Origin: an uncultured Desulfobacter sp.
Lineage (GTDB): Bacteria; Desulfobacterota; Desulfobacteria; Desulfobacterales; Desulfobacteraceae
Direction: 5' to 3'
DNA length: 64,000 nt
Assembly (NCBI RefSeq): GCF_963664415.1
Contig: NZ_OY761440.1
Span: 1,302,001-1,366,000, forward strand
The first letter of the stretch is position 1; each line of letters starts with the position of its first letter. The position numbers and the translations under genes are program-made. The notes under the pieces are model-generated. The model was given only the letters and a program-made list of their open reading frames with translations. It was not told the origin of the DNA and did not search any database. This document shows positions 17,283 through 25,210 of the stretch, in pieces.

Positions 17283-18170
17283 ATGAAATATATCATTTCC
17301 GTTTCACTGGTTGTTGTGCTTCTGGGCGTTTGGCTTTGCACATATACCGTGTCCCAATCAGATTATGTGGTGCTTACCCAGTTCGGTAAACCTGTTGGCA
17401 CGATCCATGCGCCGGGTCTTTATTTCAAGCGTCCCGGGTTCCTTGAAACCGTGAACCGTATTGAAAAACGCACCCATATTTTCAATACCAAGCCCATACA
17501 GCTTTTGCTGGGAGATAAAAATCCCATCATCATCACCTGTTATATTTGCTGGCGGGTCAAAGATCCTTTACTGTTTTTTCAATCCCTTTTAACCAGCGAC
17601 ATTGCCACACAGAAATTGTCGGACATGGTCAATTCCCAAATGGGCAATGTCCTGGGGGAATTTAAACTGGACAATATCATTAATATTGACCCGGCCCAGG
17701 TGAAACTTGACGATCTTGAACATCAGATTTCAGTGAATACCAATGATAGTGCCATGGAACGATATGGTGTTGAGGTGGTTGAGGTCGGGGTCCGGCGCCT
17801 GGCCTATCCCGGTGTGGTTACGGAGGCCGTATACAACCGCATGCGGTCTGAAAGGGAAAAGGAGGCCAGAAAATTCAGGGCTGAAGGCCGGGAACAGGCC
17901 ACAAAGATCCGGGCCAAGGCAGACCGTGAGGCCAAAGAAATTATGGCAAAAGCCTTTAAGGAGTCTGAAATACTCAAAGGGGAAGGAGATCAGAAGGCAT
18001 TGGAAATTTATGCCCAAGCCTATGAAAAGGACCAGTCGTTTTTTGAGTTTCTTAAATCCATGGAGCTTTATAAAGAGATCTTGGATGAAAAAAGCACGGT
18101 GATCATGTCAACGGATTCAGACCTTTTTAAACGGCTGAAACATTTGCGGGAAGAGGCCGGCCATGAATGA
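17283..18170 (+). CDS. SPFH/band-7 protein, HflC-like
   Basis: A 295-residue protein with one N-terminal membrane helix (about 5-22), an SPFH domain starting VSQSDYVVLTQFGKPVG, and a C-terminal charged helical region rich in A-K/A-E repeats (REKEARKFRAEGREQATK), as in HflC. HflC partners HflK around the FtsH protease. AAGGA precedes the ATG. The next gene overlaps by eight bases. It probably forms mixed rings with the SPFH proteins on either side. Confidence 0.88.
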   Translation: MKYIISVSLVVVLLGVWLCTYTVSQSDYVVLTQFGKPVGTIHAPGLYFKRPGFLETVNRIEKRTHIFNTKPIQLLLGDKNPIIITCYICWRVKDPLLFFQSLLTSDIATQKLSDMVNSQMGNVLGEFKLDNIINIDPAQVKLDDLEHQISVNTNDSAMERYGVEVVEVGVRRLAYPGVVTEAVYNRMRSEREKEARKFRAEGREQATKIRAKADREAKEIMAKAFKESEILKGEGDQKALEIYAQAYEKDQSFFEFLKSMELYKEILDEKSTVIMSTDSDLFKRLKHLREEAGHE

Positions 18171-19143
18171 TGATAGAAACGGTTTTCTCCAGGCCGCGGC
18201 CCGTTTTTCGTTTGGTCGCACCTGGATTCTTTTCCGGATAATTTTAGGAGGGCTTGCCCTCTTGTATCTGTTGTCAGGGATCTATTCGGTATCACAAAAT
18301 GAAATCGCCGTTCACCAGCGTTTTGGACGTATCATTGATGAGACTGTAGAGCCCGGCATCCACTATAGGCTGCCATGGCCCATTGACAGCGTGCAAAAGG
18401 TTGCAGTCAGACAAGTTAAACGTCTGGCCGTTGATGATTTTTGGGGTGCCGCGGCCAATGCTCGGAATCCGGATAGTTTTAAATACATCACCGGCCTGGA
18501 TTCATATTGCATTACAGGGGACAATAACCTTGCCATGGTCAGCTGTGTGATTCAGTATAGGGTGCTCAATCCCCGCAAATACCTGTTTTGTGTAAAAGAT
18601 CCGGATATCATGCTCAAAGATTTGGCCTGCAAAATTATTTTGCACTGCATCGCATCAATGCCCATTGATGAGATGCTGACAAAGGGAAAGCAGTCCGTGG
18701 CAACGTATATCCGCCAGGCGCTTCAAAAAAGCCTTGAAGAACTGGAAACGGGCATCAGCGTTTCTTTTGTGGAGATCAACAATATCAGTCCTCCGGACCG
18801 GGTGGCCAGGTATTTTTCTGAAGTGGTCAAAGCCAGTATTGACCGGGAGCAACGTATAAATGAGGCCCAATCCTATCGAAACGAAGTGATCCCTAAGGCC
18901 AAGGCCGATGCCATGGCGATCATGGAGCAGGCCGGGGGATATAAGCAGGAAACGATTTTGACCGCACAAGGAAAAACCCAGCGCTTCAATAAGCTTATGG
19001 TGCAGGTCAAAGAAAAGGGGAATGCGGCCTGGTCCCTTTTATATACTGAATTCATGAAAGATATCATGACCCGCGTGGGAACCAAACAGATTGTGGATAA
19101 AGACAAGACTGGTAAACCAGCTGTAAACCTGAGGATCAAATAA
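18163..19143 (+). CDS. SPFH/band-7 protein, HflK-like
   Basis: A 326-residue protein with one membrane helix (about 20-38), the SPFH start VSQNEIAVHQRFGRIID, a GLDSYCITGDNNLAMVSCVIQYRV core matching HflK, and a helical C-terminal part (AIMEQAGGYKQETILTAQG). It overlaps the HflC-like gene by eight bases, so the two are co-translated. The three tandem SPFH domains share the W-P-x-D segment, which suggests duplication. FtsH itself is not in the window. Confidence 0.88.
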   Translation: MNDDRNGFLQAAARFSFGRTWILFRIILGGLALLYLLSGIYSVSQNEIAVHQRFGRIIDETVEPGIHYRLPWPIDSVQKVAVRQVKRLAVDDFWGAAANARNPDSFKYITGLDSYCITGDNNLAMVSCVIQYRVLNPRKYLFCVKDPDIMLKDLACKIILHCIASMPIDEMLTKGKQSVATYIRQALQKSLEELETGISVSFVEINNISPPDRVARYFSEVVKASIDREQRINEAQSYRNEVIPKAKADAMAIMEQAGGYKQETILTAQGKTQRFNKLMVQVKEKGNAAWSLLYTEFMKDIMTRVGTKQIVDKDKTGKPAVNLRIK

Positions 19144-19255
19144 ACCGTATATTTGGAAGCGGTTAGAAAAATATTTGATTTTCATTAAAATCGTGTTAAT
19201 GTGTTCGGGTATTTCGATTTATTTCAAAAGGATAGACCAAGCTCAGAGCAGATTA

Positions 19256-19939
19256 ATGAACACTAAACACGCAACTTTTGAATCTTTCTCAGTTACCGAG
19301 ACAGAACAAAAAATCAATATCCATGGGTATAATGAAACGCAACCTCGGGAGTCCTACCGGGCACTTTTTTTGCTGCTTTTTCTCTGCCATGCGCCGGTGG
19401 TTCTTCTCTGGCTGAAACTTGTCCCTTTTGATTATCGTTTTTTTGCCTGCTTCTGCGCCTTGGCCGCACTTGTCTGGTTTTGTCTCTCTCGGCAGTACAG
19501 CCTTGCTGAATTGGGTTTTCGAACCGATAATCTGAAAAGTTCCCTGGTTTGGAATTTGTTTTTCTGTGTGGCCGGGGCGATCGGGCTTGTTTTAATGCAC
19601 AACGCCGGTTTTTTGAGGCCAAAACTCCAGCATCATTCCCCCCATGTATATCTGTTCTATTTTTTCTTTTTGGGGCCTGTCCAGGAGTTGCTTTTTAGAA
19701 GTATTTTATTCTCGGAAATCAAGCGGCTCCCTGGGTTGGGAAACCGCTTTTTTCTGTGCATATCCACCTTGTCCTTCTGTTTTCTTCATATCATTTACAA
19801 CCATCCGCCCTTGCTTGTGATTGCCTTGATCAGCGGGTTGGCCTGGGGAGCCATATTCATTAAAAGACCTAATATCTGGGGAATTGCGCTTTCTCACTCC
19901 CTTTTGGGTAGCCTGGCCATGGCTTTGCATCTCATCTAA
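19256..19939 (+). CDS. CPBP-family intramembrane protease (CAAX protease-like)
   Basis: About 227 residues with some six membrane helices. The family motif appears as GPVQELLFRS, where the first of the two usual glutamates is Gln. The second motif is FCFLHIIYN, followed by a glycine-rich third segment (ALISGLAWGAIF). CPBP proteases act inside the membrane on prenylated proteins, sortase-like substrates or bacteriocin precursors. It follows the SPFH trio by about 110 bp, and SPFH rings commonly regulate membrane proteases. The start is uncertain: no good ribosome site is seen, and an upstream TTG at 19175 is possible. The stop overlaps that of the convergent hydrolase. Confidence 0.75.
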   Translation: MNTKHATFESFSVTETEQKINIHGYNETQPRESYRALFLLLFLCHAPVVLLWLKLVPFDYRFFACFCALAALVWFCLSRQYSLAELGFRTDNLKSSLVWNLFFCVAGAIGLVLMHNAGFLRPKLQHHSPHVYLFYFFFLGPVQELLFRSILFSEIKRLPGLGNRFFLCISTLSFCFLHIIYNHPPLLVIALISGLAWGAIFIKRPNIWGIALSHSLLGSLAMALHLI

Positions 19940-20964
19940 TCCGGATTAAATTTGATTTTTACCGAATCTTTTGTCGGGCTTTTTTTAAGTATAAAATCAA
20001 CAATCATTGTTTTCAGGGTTTCTGTTGAATCCTCAGACAAAATATCCCCGGCCAACACATGCTGATGCGGGTCTTGTGATCCGGTATAAGGGATTAGTTG
20101 TTTTCGTTTTGAACCAAATTTTTTGAATGTGTTTTCGATGTTGGCCGCGTCGACCACTTGGTCGGCAGGCGAATAAATGACCAATACCGGCGTTTGAATC
20201 AAAGACAGATCCAAAGATCTTGTCAATTTCACCATTCCCATCATAGGCAGCAGTGCCCGGGTGGGGTAACGGTTGGTCCAGTATTTCCCATGGGCGGGAT
20301 TTTTGGGTTCCCAGCCCCTCTCTTTGCCGATAATCAGTTCTGCAAGATATCCCCCCCACGGCCAGAGGAGTATTTCCGACATGCCGTTGGCTGGACCGAA
20401 GTTGGGTGAGATCAGGATGACTGCCGCAATGTTTCTTGCGGTTGGCTGGGCTGCCAGCCAGCTGGCGATGGTCCCGCCGGTGGATGTCCCGATAATGATG
20501 ATTTTTTCTCCGATTTGCTGGCCGATTTTCAAGGTTTCCGCAGCATCATTGAGCCATGCGTTAACGCTGCCGTCCAGCATGGCCTTGCCGTCACGTCCAT
20601 GGCCTGTCAAACGGGTGCAGAACAGGTTGGCGCCGAATCGCTGTGCGACCTTCTGCGACAGCGGGGCTGTCTCCTGGCGTGTGGCTGAAAAACCGTGGAG
20701 ATAGATCACAGCAAAAGGTGTCCGGGAGTGCTGTTTGTCTGCCCAGAATATCTTTTTTTCAGCCCCCGGCACAATGTCGTCAAAGCCGGATTCGGAATCG
20801 GCCACATATTGTTCAATATCTTCAGGAAGGATGACGGGTTGTAACCGGGTATTTATCATGACCCGTGGGCCGGACAAAAAGGCAATGACAAAAGCCAAAC
20901 ATCCCAGACCCAATAAAATATATTTTGCTGAAAAAAATCCTGGTTTATTTGTCTTTTCTTTCAT
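19936..20964 (-). CDS. Alpha/beta hydrolase, lysophospholipase-like, membrane anchored
   Basis: A 342-residue hydrolase with an N-terminal membrane anchor (about 15-33) and then an alpha/beta fold. The oxyanion segment is IYLHGFSAT, the nucleophile elbow GTSTGG, a catalytic Asp is likely in SPADQVVD, and the His lies in DPHQHVLAG. It probably cleaves an ester of lipid origin outside the cytoplasmic membrane. It converges on the CPBP protease gene with a four-base stop overlap. A role in lipid or lipoprotein turnover is inference. Confidence 0.85.
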   Translation of the reverse strand: MKEKTNKPGFFSAKYILLGLGCLAFVIAFLSGPRVMINTRLQPVILPEDIEQYVADSESGFDDIVPGAEKKIFWADKQHSRTPFAVIYLHGFSATRQETAPLSQKVAQRFGANLFCTRLTGHGRDGKAMLDGSVNAWLNDAAETLKIGQQIGEKIIIIGTSTGGTIASWLAAQPTARNIAAVILISPNFGPANGMSEILLWPWGGYLAELIIGKERGWEPKNPAHGKYWTNRYPTRALLPMMGMVKLTRSLDLSLIQTPVLVIYSPADQVVDAANIENTFKKFGSKRKQLIPYTGSQDPHQHVLAGDILSEDSTETLKTMIVDFILKKSPTKDSVKIKFNPD

Positions 20965-21189
20965 TTCGGTCCCCGTAATGTATGGCTGTAAAAATCATGA
21001 CATAGAATACCAAAACTTTTTTTGTCAACCAAGTGGGGATCTCAAAATCATAACCAAACGGTAATTTGTCTCAAAATTATGAGGTGTTATATTGGCATCC
21101 GTTAAAAATAAATGGGAGGCTGTGTCATGGTCTTTTTGCAGAAATATGCCTTGACCGGATCATCCCGCCAATGATTCAAAGGACGTTTT

Positions 21190-22299
21190 ATGAAACGGAA
21201 ATGGTCGCCCAGACAATGGGTGCAACACCTGTTTCTATGTATTGTAGTATTTAGCGGTATTCGATTTTACCTGTTTGCGGCAAGCCTTGAAAAAGGCGTT
21301 ATGCCGGGATTCCATAGGCCTAACAGCGTTGATGCTTTTTTGCCCATCAGCGCACTGCTCAGTTTTCGGCATTTTATGGCGACCCACACCATCCCGGCAA
21401 TTCATCCGGCAGGTTTTGTGCTTTTTTTGATTATTTGTGGCTCTGCTCTGCTGGTCAGACGTGGGTTTTGTGCCTGGGTTTGTCCGGTGGGGCTTATCAG
21501 CGACTACCTTGATCGCCTCAACGCAAAGATGTTTCGCTCTCCCCTGGTCATGCCCCGGTGGCTGGACATGATACTTGGAGCCATTAAATATATCCTGGCA
21601 TTTTTTTTCATTTTTCAAATTTTCTTCGTGATGCCCCAGGCCGCTATCGAAGGCTTTTTAAACAGTCCTGCCAATCGGTTTGCCGATTTAAAAATGCTTT
21701 GGTTTTTTACACACATCACACCGGTGGCCCTGGGGGTGATATTGGGGCTGGTCGTGCTGTCGCTTTTTTTCCGGCGGTTCTGGTGCCGGTATCTTTGCCC
21801 GTATGGTGCCCTTTTGGGCGTCATCGGGTTGTTCAGCCCGGTACGGGTGCATCGAAATCCTGAGCGCTGTGTCGGGTGCAAAAAATGTGACCGGCACTGT
21901 CCCGGTTTAATTGGGATCAGCCATAAAACAACGGTTCGCTCACCAGAGTGCCTGGCCTGCCTGAACTGCGTTTCACAGTGTCCGGAAGACGGCGCGCTTT
22001 CGTTTTCATACGTTCCCAAAAAGAGTGGGCTTAGTCCTAAAGTTCTGGCAGGCATTTTTCTCGTGCTTTTCAGTGTCGGCATTGGAGCTGCCATGCTCTC
22101 CGGCCACTGGCAGACCCGGATCCCGGCAAACCAGTATCTTTCCTTTGTTGCTCAAAACCGCACAGCCCGTGTGGCCGGCCAAAGCGCTGCCCCGTCACGG
22201 GCAGATGCGGCTAAAATGCAGCAGATCATGATGAGAATGCGCAAACAAAAAGAGCGCGCGCTGTCTCCAAGCCTGCCTGGCGATGTCCGGTCAAAATGA
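21190..22299 (+). CDS. Membrane 4Fe-4S ferredoxin, NapH/NosR-like
   Basis: A 369-residue polytopic electron-transfer protein with about five membrane helices, cytoplasmic CxxxCP motifs (CAWVCPVG and CRYLCPYG), then two 4Fe-4S motifs (CVGCKKCDRHCP and CLACLNCVSQCP) before a last helix. NapH/RdxA/MauN-type proteins pass electrons between quinol and periplasmic or cytoplasmic partners or help cofactor assembly. AAAGGA lies nine bases before the ATG. No oxidoreductase partner is adjacent, so its specific role is open. Confidence 0.88.
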   Translation: MKRKWSPRQWVQHLFLCIVVFSGIRFYLFAASLEKGVMPGFHRPNSVDAFLPISALLSFRHFMATHTIPAIHPAGFVLFLIICGSALLVRRGFCAWVCPVGLISDYLDRLNAKMFRSPLVMPRWLDMILGAIKYILAFFFIFQIFFVMPQAAIEGFLNSPANRFADLKMLWFFTHITPVALGVILGLVVLSLFFRRFWCRYLCPYGALLGVIGLFSPVRVHRNPERCVGCKKCDRHCPGLIGISHKTTVRSPECLACLNCVSQCPEDGALSFSYVPKKSGLSPKVLAGIFLVLFSVGIGAAMLSGHWQTRIPANQYLSFVAQNRTARVAGQSAAPSRADAAKMQQIMMRMRKQKERALSPSLPGDVRSK

Positions 22300-22392
22300 A
22301 AAAACGCCCTAAAGCCTGACCTTTAACCGGGATGCGTCCTGGACGATTTGCATGGGCCGTAAACCGCACATGATTATTACTGGTATGCTCAC

Positions 22393-22402
22393 TGGTATAC
22401 CA
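22393..22402. promoter_or_regulatory. Perfect palindrome, candidate GntR-type operator
   Basis: TGGTATACCA is a perfect ten-base palindrome about 107 bp before the saccharopine-pathway operon. A similar half-site (CTGGTATGC) lies 13 bp upstream. TGG-N4-CCA matches the general form of FadR-subfamily GntR sites. No GntR gene is in the window, so the regulator is unknown. Confidence 0.35.
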
Positions 22403-22508
22403 TTAATATATTGAATGAAATACCTATATCTGTTATAAATTCAAGGTCATTAAATGACGTAAAACATGAATAAAATAAACGGATAAGATCGGTGCGGAAA
22501 GAGACAAT

Positions 22509-23807
22509 ATGAAAAAATATCTCGGTATTCGAAGAGAAGACAAGAATAAATGGGAAAGGCGGGTTCCCCTTATTCCTGAAGATGTAAAAGAGCTAAAAGA
22601 CCGGTTCGGCATTGAGGCTGTAGTCCAACCCTCGGCGCTTAGAATCTACACAGATGATGAATTTGAAAAAAACAAGGTGATTGTCCAGGAAGACCTAAGC
22701 CAGGTCGATACTGTTTTTGCAGTGAAAGAGATCCCGGTTGATCTGCTGGCCCAGGGAAAAACCTATATCTTTTTTTCCCATACAATCAAGGGACAGCCTT
22801 ATAACATGGGACTGCTCCAGAAGCTGGTCAATCTTAAATGCAACCTCATTGACTATGAACGTATCGTCAATGAAAAGAATCAGAGATTAATCTTTTTCGG
22901 TGCCCATGCCGGCTATGCCGGTATGGTCGAGACACTGTTCGCATTTGCCCAGAAATTGTCTCTAAAGGGAATTCACTCTCCCCTGGATGAGCTGAAACAG
23001 GCCTATGCGTATGCTTCTCTGGATGAGGCCAAAGCCCATGTTAAAAGCATTGGAGAAACGATTGCAAGCCAGGGGCTTCCTGAACAGATCGCACCGCTTG
23101 TAGTTGGCTTTGCCGGATACGGGAATGTTTCCCAGGGGGCCCAGCAGATTCTGGACATCCTTCCGGTAAAGGAGATTTCGCCGGATCAGATCACTCAGAT
23201 TCGAGAAGCGGCCTGTCCCGACCGTCACCATATTTATAAAGTGGTTTTCAAGGAAGCTGACATGGTTACCCCAATTAACGGCGAGTTCAGCCTCCAGGAG
23301 TACTATGACCACCCAGAAAAATACCGGTCCGTCATGGACGGTTTTCTGCCCCATCTGGATATCCTGGTCAACTGTATATACTGGACCGAAGATTATCCTC
23401 GAATCGTGACAGCAAAAGGGCTTCAGGAGAGTGTCGACAAACCCTACAAGCTTTCGGTCATCGGGGATATCAGCTGTGACATAGAGGGCTCTATTGAAAT
23501 TACAAAAGATGCCACCATGCCGGATAATGCGTGCTTTACATATCTTCCCGGAAGCGATGCCTTTGAAGCGGGCATTACAACGGACGGGATTACGGTCATG
23601 GCCATTGACAATCTGCCCTGTGAGTTCTCAAAGGAGTCTTCCATCTTTTTTTCCCAGGTATTAAAAGGATTTGCCCCGGATATTGTAACTGCCGATTTTG
23701 ATACCTCTTTTGATGCCCTGGAATTGCCTTATGCCATCAAAAAAGCACTGATTCTGCATAAGGGGCAGTTCACCCCGGATTACGAATACATGAAAGAGTT
23801 TATTTAA
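22509..23807 (+). CDS. Lysine-ketoglutarate reductase-like enzyme, saccharopine-forming
   Basis: A 432-residue protein with an alanine-dehydrogenase/PNT-type fold and strong resemblance to the N-terminal half of the bifunctional LKR/SDH enzyme: YLGIRREDKNKWERRVPL at the N-terminus, FFSHTIKGQPYNMGLLQ, and a Rossmann loop VVGFAGYGNVSQGAQ. It should reduce the imine of lysine and 2-oxoglutarate to saccharopine, or run in reverse. The saccharopine dehydrogenase gene follows ten bases later, so the animal/plant fused enzyme is encoded here as two genes. The direction (lysine breakdown or synthesis) is not determined by sequence. Confidence 0.87.
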   Translation: MKKYLGIRREDKNKWERRVPLIPEDVKELKDRFGIEAVVQPSALRIYTDDEFEKNKVIVQEDLSQVDTVFAVKEIPVDLLAQGKTYIFFSHTIKGQPYNMGLLQKLVNLKCNLIDYERIVNEKNQRLIFFGAHAGYAGMVETLFAFAQKLSLKGIHSPLDELKQAYAYASLDEAKAHVKSIGETIASQGLPEQIAPLVVGFAGYGNVSQGAQQILDILPVKEISPDQITQIREAACPDRHHIYKVVFKEADMVTPINGEFSLQEYYDHPEKYRSVMDGFLPHLDILVNCIYWTEDYPRIVTAKGLQESVDKPYKLSVIGDISCDIEGSIEITKDATMPDNACFTYLPGSDAFEAGITTDGITVMAIDNLPCEFSKESSIFFSQVLKGFAPDIVTADFDTSFDALELPYAIKKALILHKGQFTPDYEYMKEFI

Positions 23808-23817
23808 GGAAACACCC

Positions 23818-25131
23818 ATGAAAAACATATTGATACTGGGCGCAGGCCTGGTGAGCAGACCCGGTGTGGTCTTTTTGCTGGAAAATAATTTTAAGGTTAC
23901 CGTGGCGTCAAGAACCATTGAAAAGGCGGAAAAAATCGTCCAGGGGTTTGAGAACGGGACGGCCTGTCAGCTTTTAGTCGAAGACCAGGAGGCCCTTGAT
24001 GCCCTGGTAAAAAAACATGATATCATCGTCAGTCTTCTGCCCTGGACCCTGCACATCACTGTGGCCAAAACCTGCCTGAAATTTGATAAATTTATGGCCA
24101 CCACCTCCTATGTGAGTGATGAGATGAGAGCACTGGATACCGATGTTAAAGCCAAAAATCTGCTGTTCTTAAATGAAATCGGCGTAGACCCCGGCATTGA
24201 CCATATGTCCGCCATGCAGGTTATTGATAAGGTTCACGACCAGGGGGGGAAAATTCGTCATTTTTATTCCATCTGCGGCGGCCTGCCGGCACCCGAAGAT
24301 AATGACAATCCATTTGGCTACAAATTTTCATGGAGCCCCAAAGGTGTGGTCCTGGCTTCCAGAAATGCCGCCCGCTTCCTCAAAAATGATAAAATCATCG
24401 ACATCAAGGGAGAGGATCTGTTTCTCAACTACCGTGTGGAAACCGTGGAAGGCTTAGGGAAATTCGAAGTCTATCCCAACCGAAATTCTCTGCCCTACAA
24501 GGAGATTTACGGATTAAAGGATGCCCTTACCATTATGCGGGGAACCTACCGGAACATCGGGTGGTGCGATACCCTTAAAAAAATTGTGGACTTAGGACTG
24601 GTGGATGATACCCCAAGGCCGTCGCTGTCCAATATCACCTACAAACAAATGATGGCGGATATCGCCGGGGCAGTGGCCACCGGTGATGTGGTGGCAGCGG
24701 TTGCAAAAAAAGCCGGGTTGGAGAAAGATCATTTCGTGATCCGGAATCTGGAATGGCTGGGATTGTTCTCAAATGAAAAAATTCCTCCAATGAACAACCG
24801 CCTGGACATTCTCAGTGAAAAATTAATGGAGAAGCTACCGTATAAGTCAGGCGAAAAGGATATGCTTTTGCTGCGCCATACCTTTATTGTGGAAAATGCG
24901 GATGAAACTCAATCGACTATCACCTCCACCTTGATTGACTACGGCATTCCCAATGGGGATTCGTCAATGGCAAGAACCGTGAGCCTGCCTTTGGGTATCG
25001 GGATCAAGCTCATGGCCGAAGGCAAAATTGACCTGACAGGAGTCCAGATCCCCACCAAAAAAGAGATCTACGAGCCAGTATTAAAGGGACTTTCGGATCT
25101 GAATATTAAAATGACGGAAAAGATTACGTGA
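23818..25131 (+). CDS. Saccharopine dehydrogenase
   Basis: A 437-residue oxidoreductase with an N-terminal NAD(P) Rossmann motif (ILILGAGLVSRPGV) and the family segments SYVSDEM, EIGVDPGIDHMSAM and CGGLPAPEDNDNPFGYKFSWSP. It converts saccharopine to glutamate and 2-aminoadipate semialdehyde. It sits ten bases after the lysine-ketoglutarate reductase gene and the pair ends at a strong terminator, so the two form a complete two-step operon. Confidence 0.93.
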   Translation: MKNILILGAGLVSRPGVVFLLENNFKVTVASRTIEKAEKIVQGFENGTACQLLVEDQEALDALVKKHDIIVSLLPWTLHITVAKTCLKFDKFMATTSYVSDEMRALDTDVKAKNLLFLNEIGVDPGIDHMSAMQVIDKVHDQGGKIRHFYSICGGLPAPEDNDNPFGYKFSWSPKGVVLASRNAARFLKNDKIIDIKGEDLFLNYRVETVEGLGKFEVYPNRNSLPYKEIYGLKDALTIMRGTYRNIGWCDTLKKIVDLGLVDDTPRPSLSNITYKQMMADIAGAVATGDVVAAVAKKAGLEKDHFVIRNLEWLGLFSNEKIPPMNNRLDILSEKLMEKLPYKSGEKDMLLLRHTFIVENADETQSTITSTLIDYGIPNGDSSMARTVSLPLGIGIKLMAEGKIDLTGVQIPTKKEIYEPVLKGLSDLNIKMTEKIT

Positions 25132-25155
25132 GCAGATGCTCACTGAGTAAAAAAT

Positions 25156-25192
25156 AAAAGGGGTGTGGATGTTTTCCACGCCCCTTTTATTT
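25156..25192. terminator. Bidirectional intrinsic terminator
   Basis: AAAAGGGGTGTGG and CCACGCCCCTTTT arms enclose a seven-base loop, with T runs on both outer sides. It ends both the saccharopine operon and the convergent aconitase gene. Confidence 0.88.
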
Positions 25193-25210
25193 TGATCATG
25201 TGGCTTTAAA

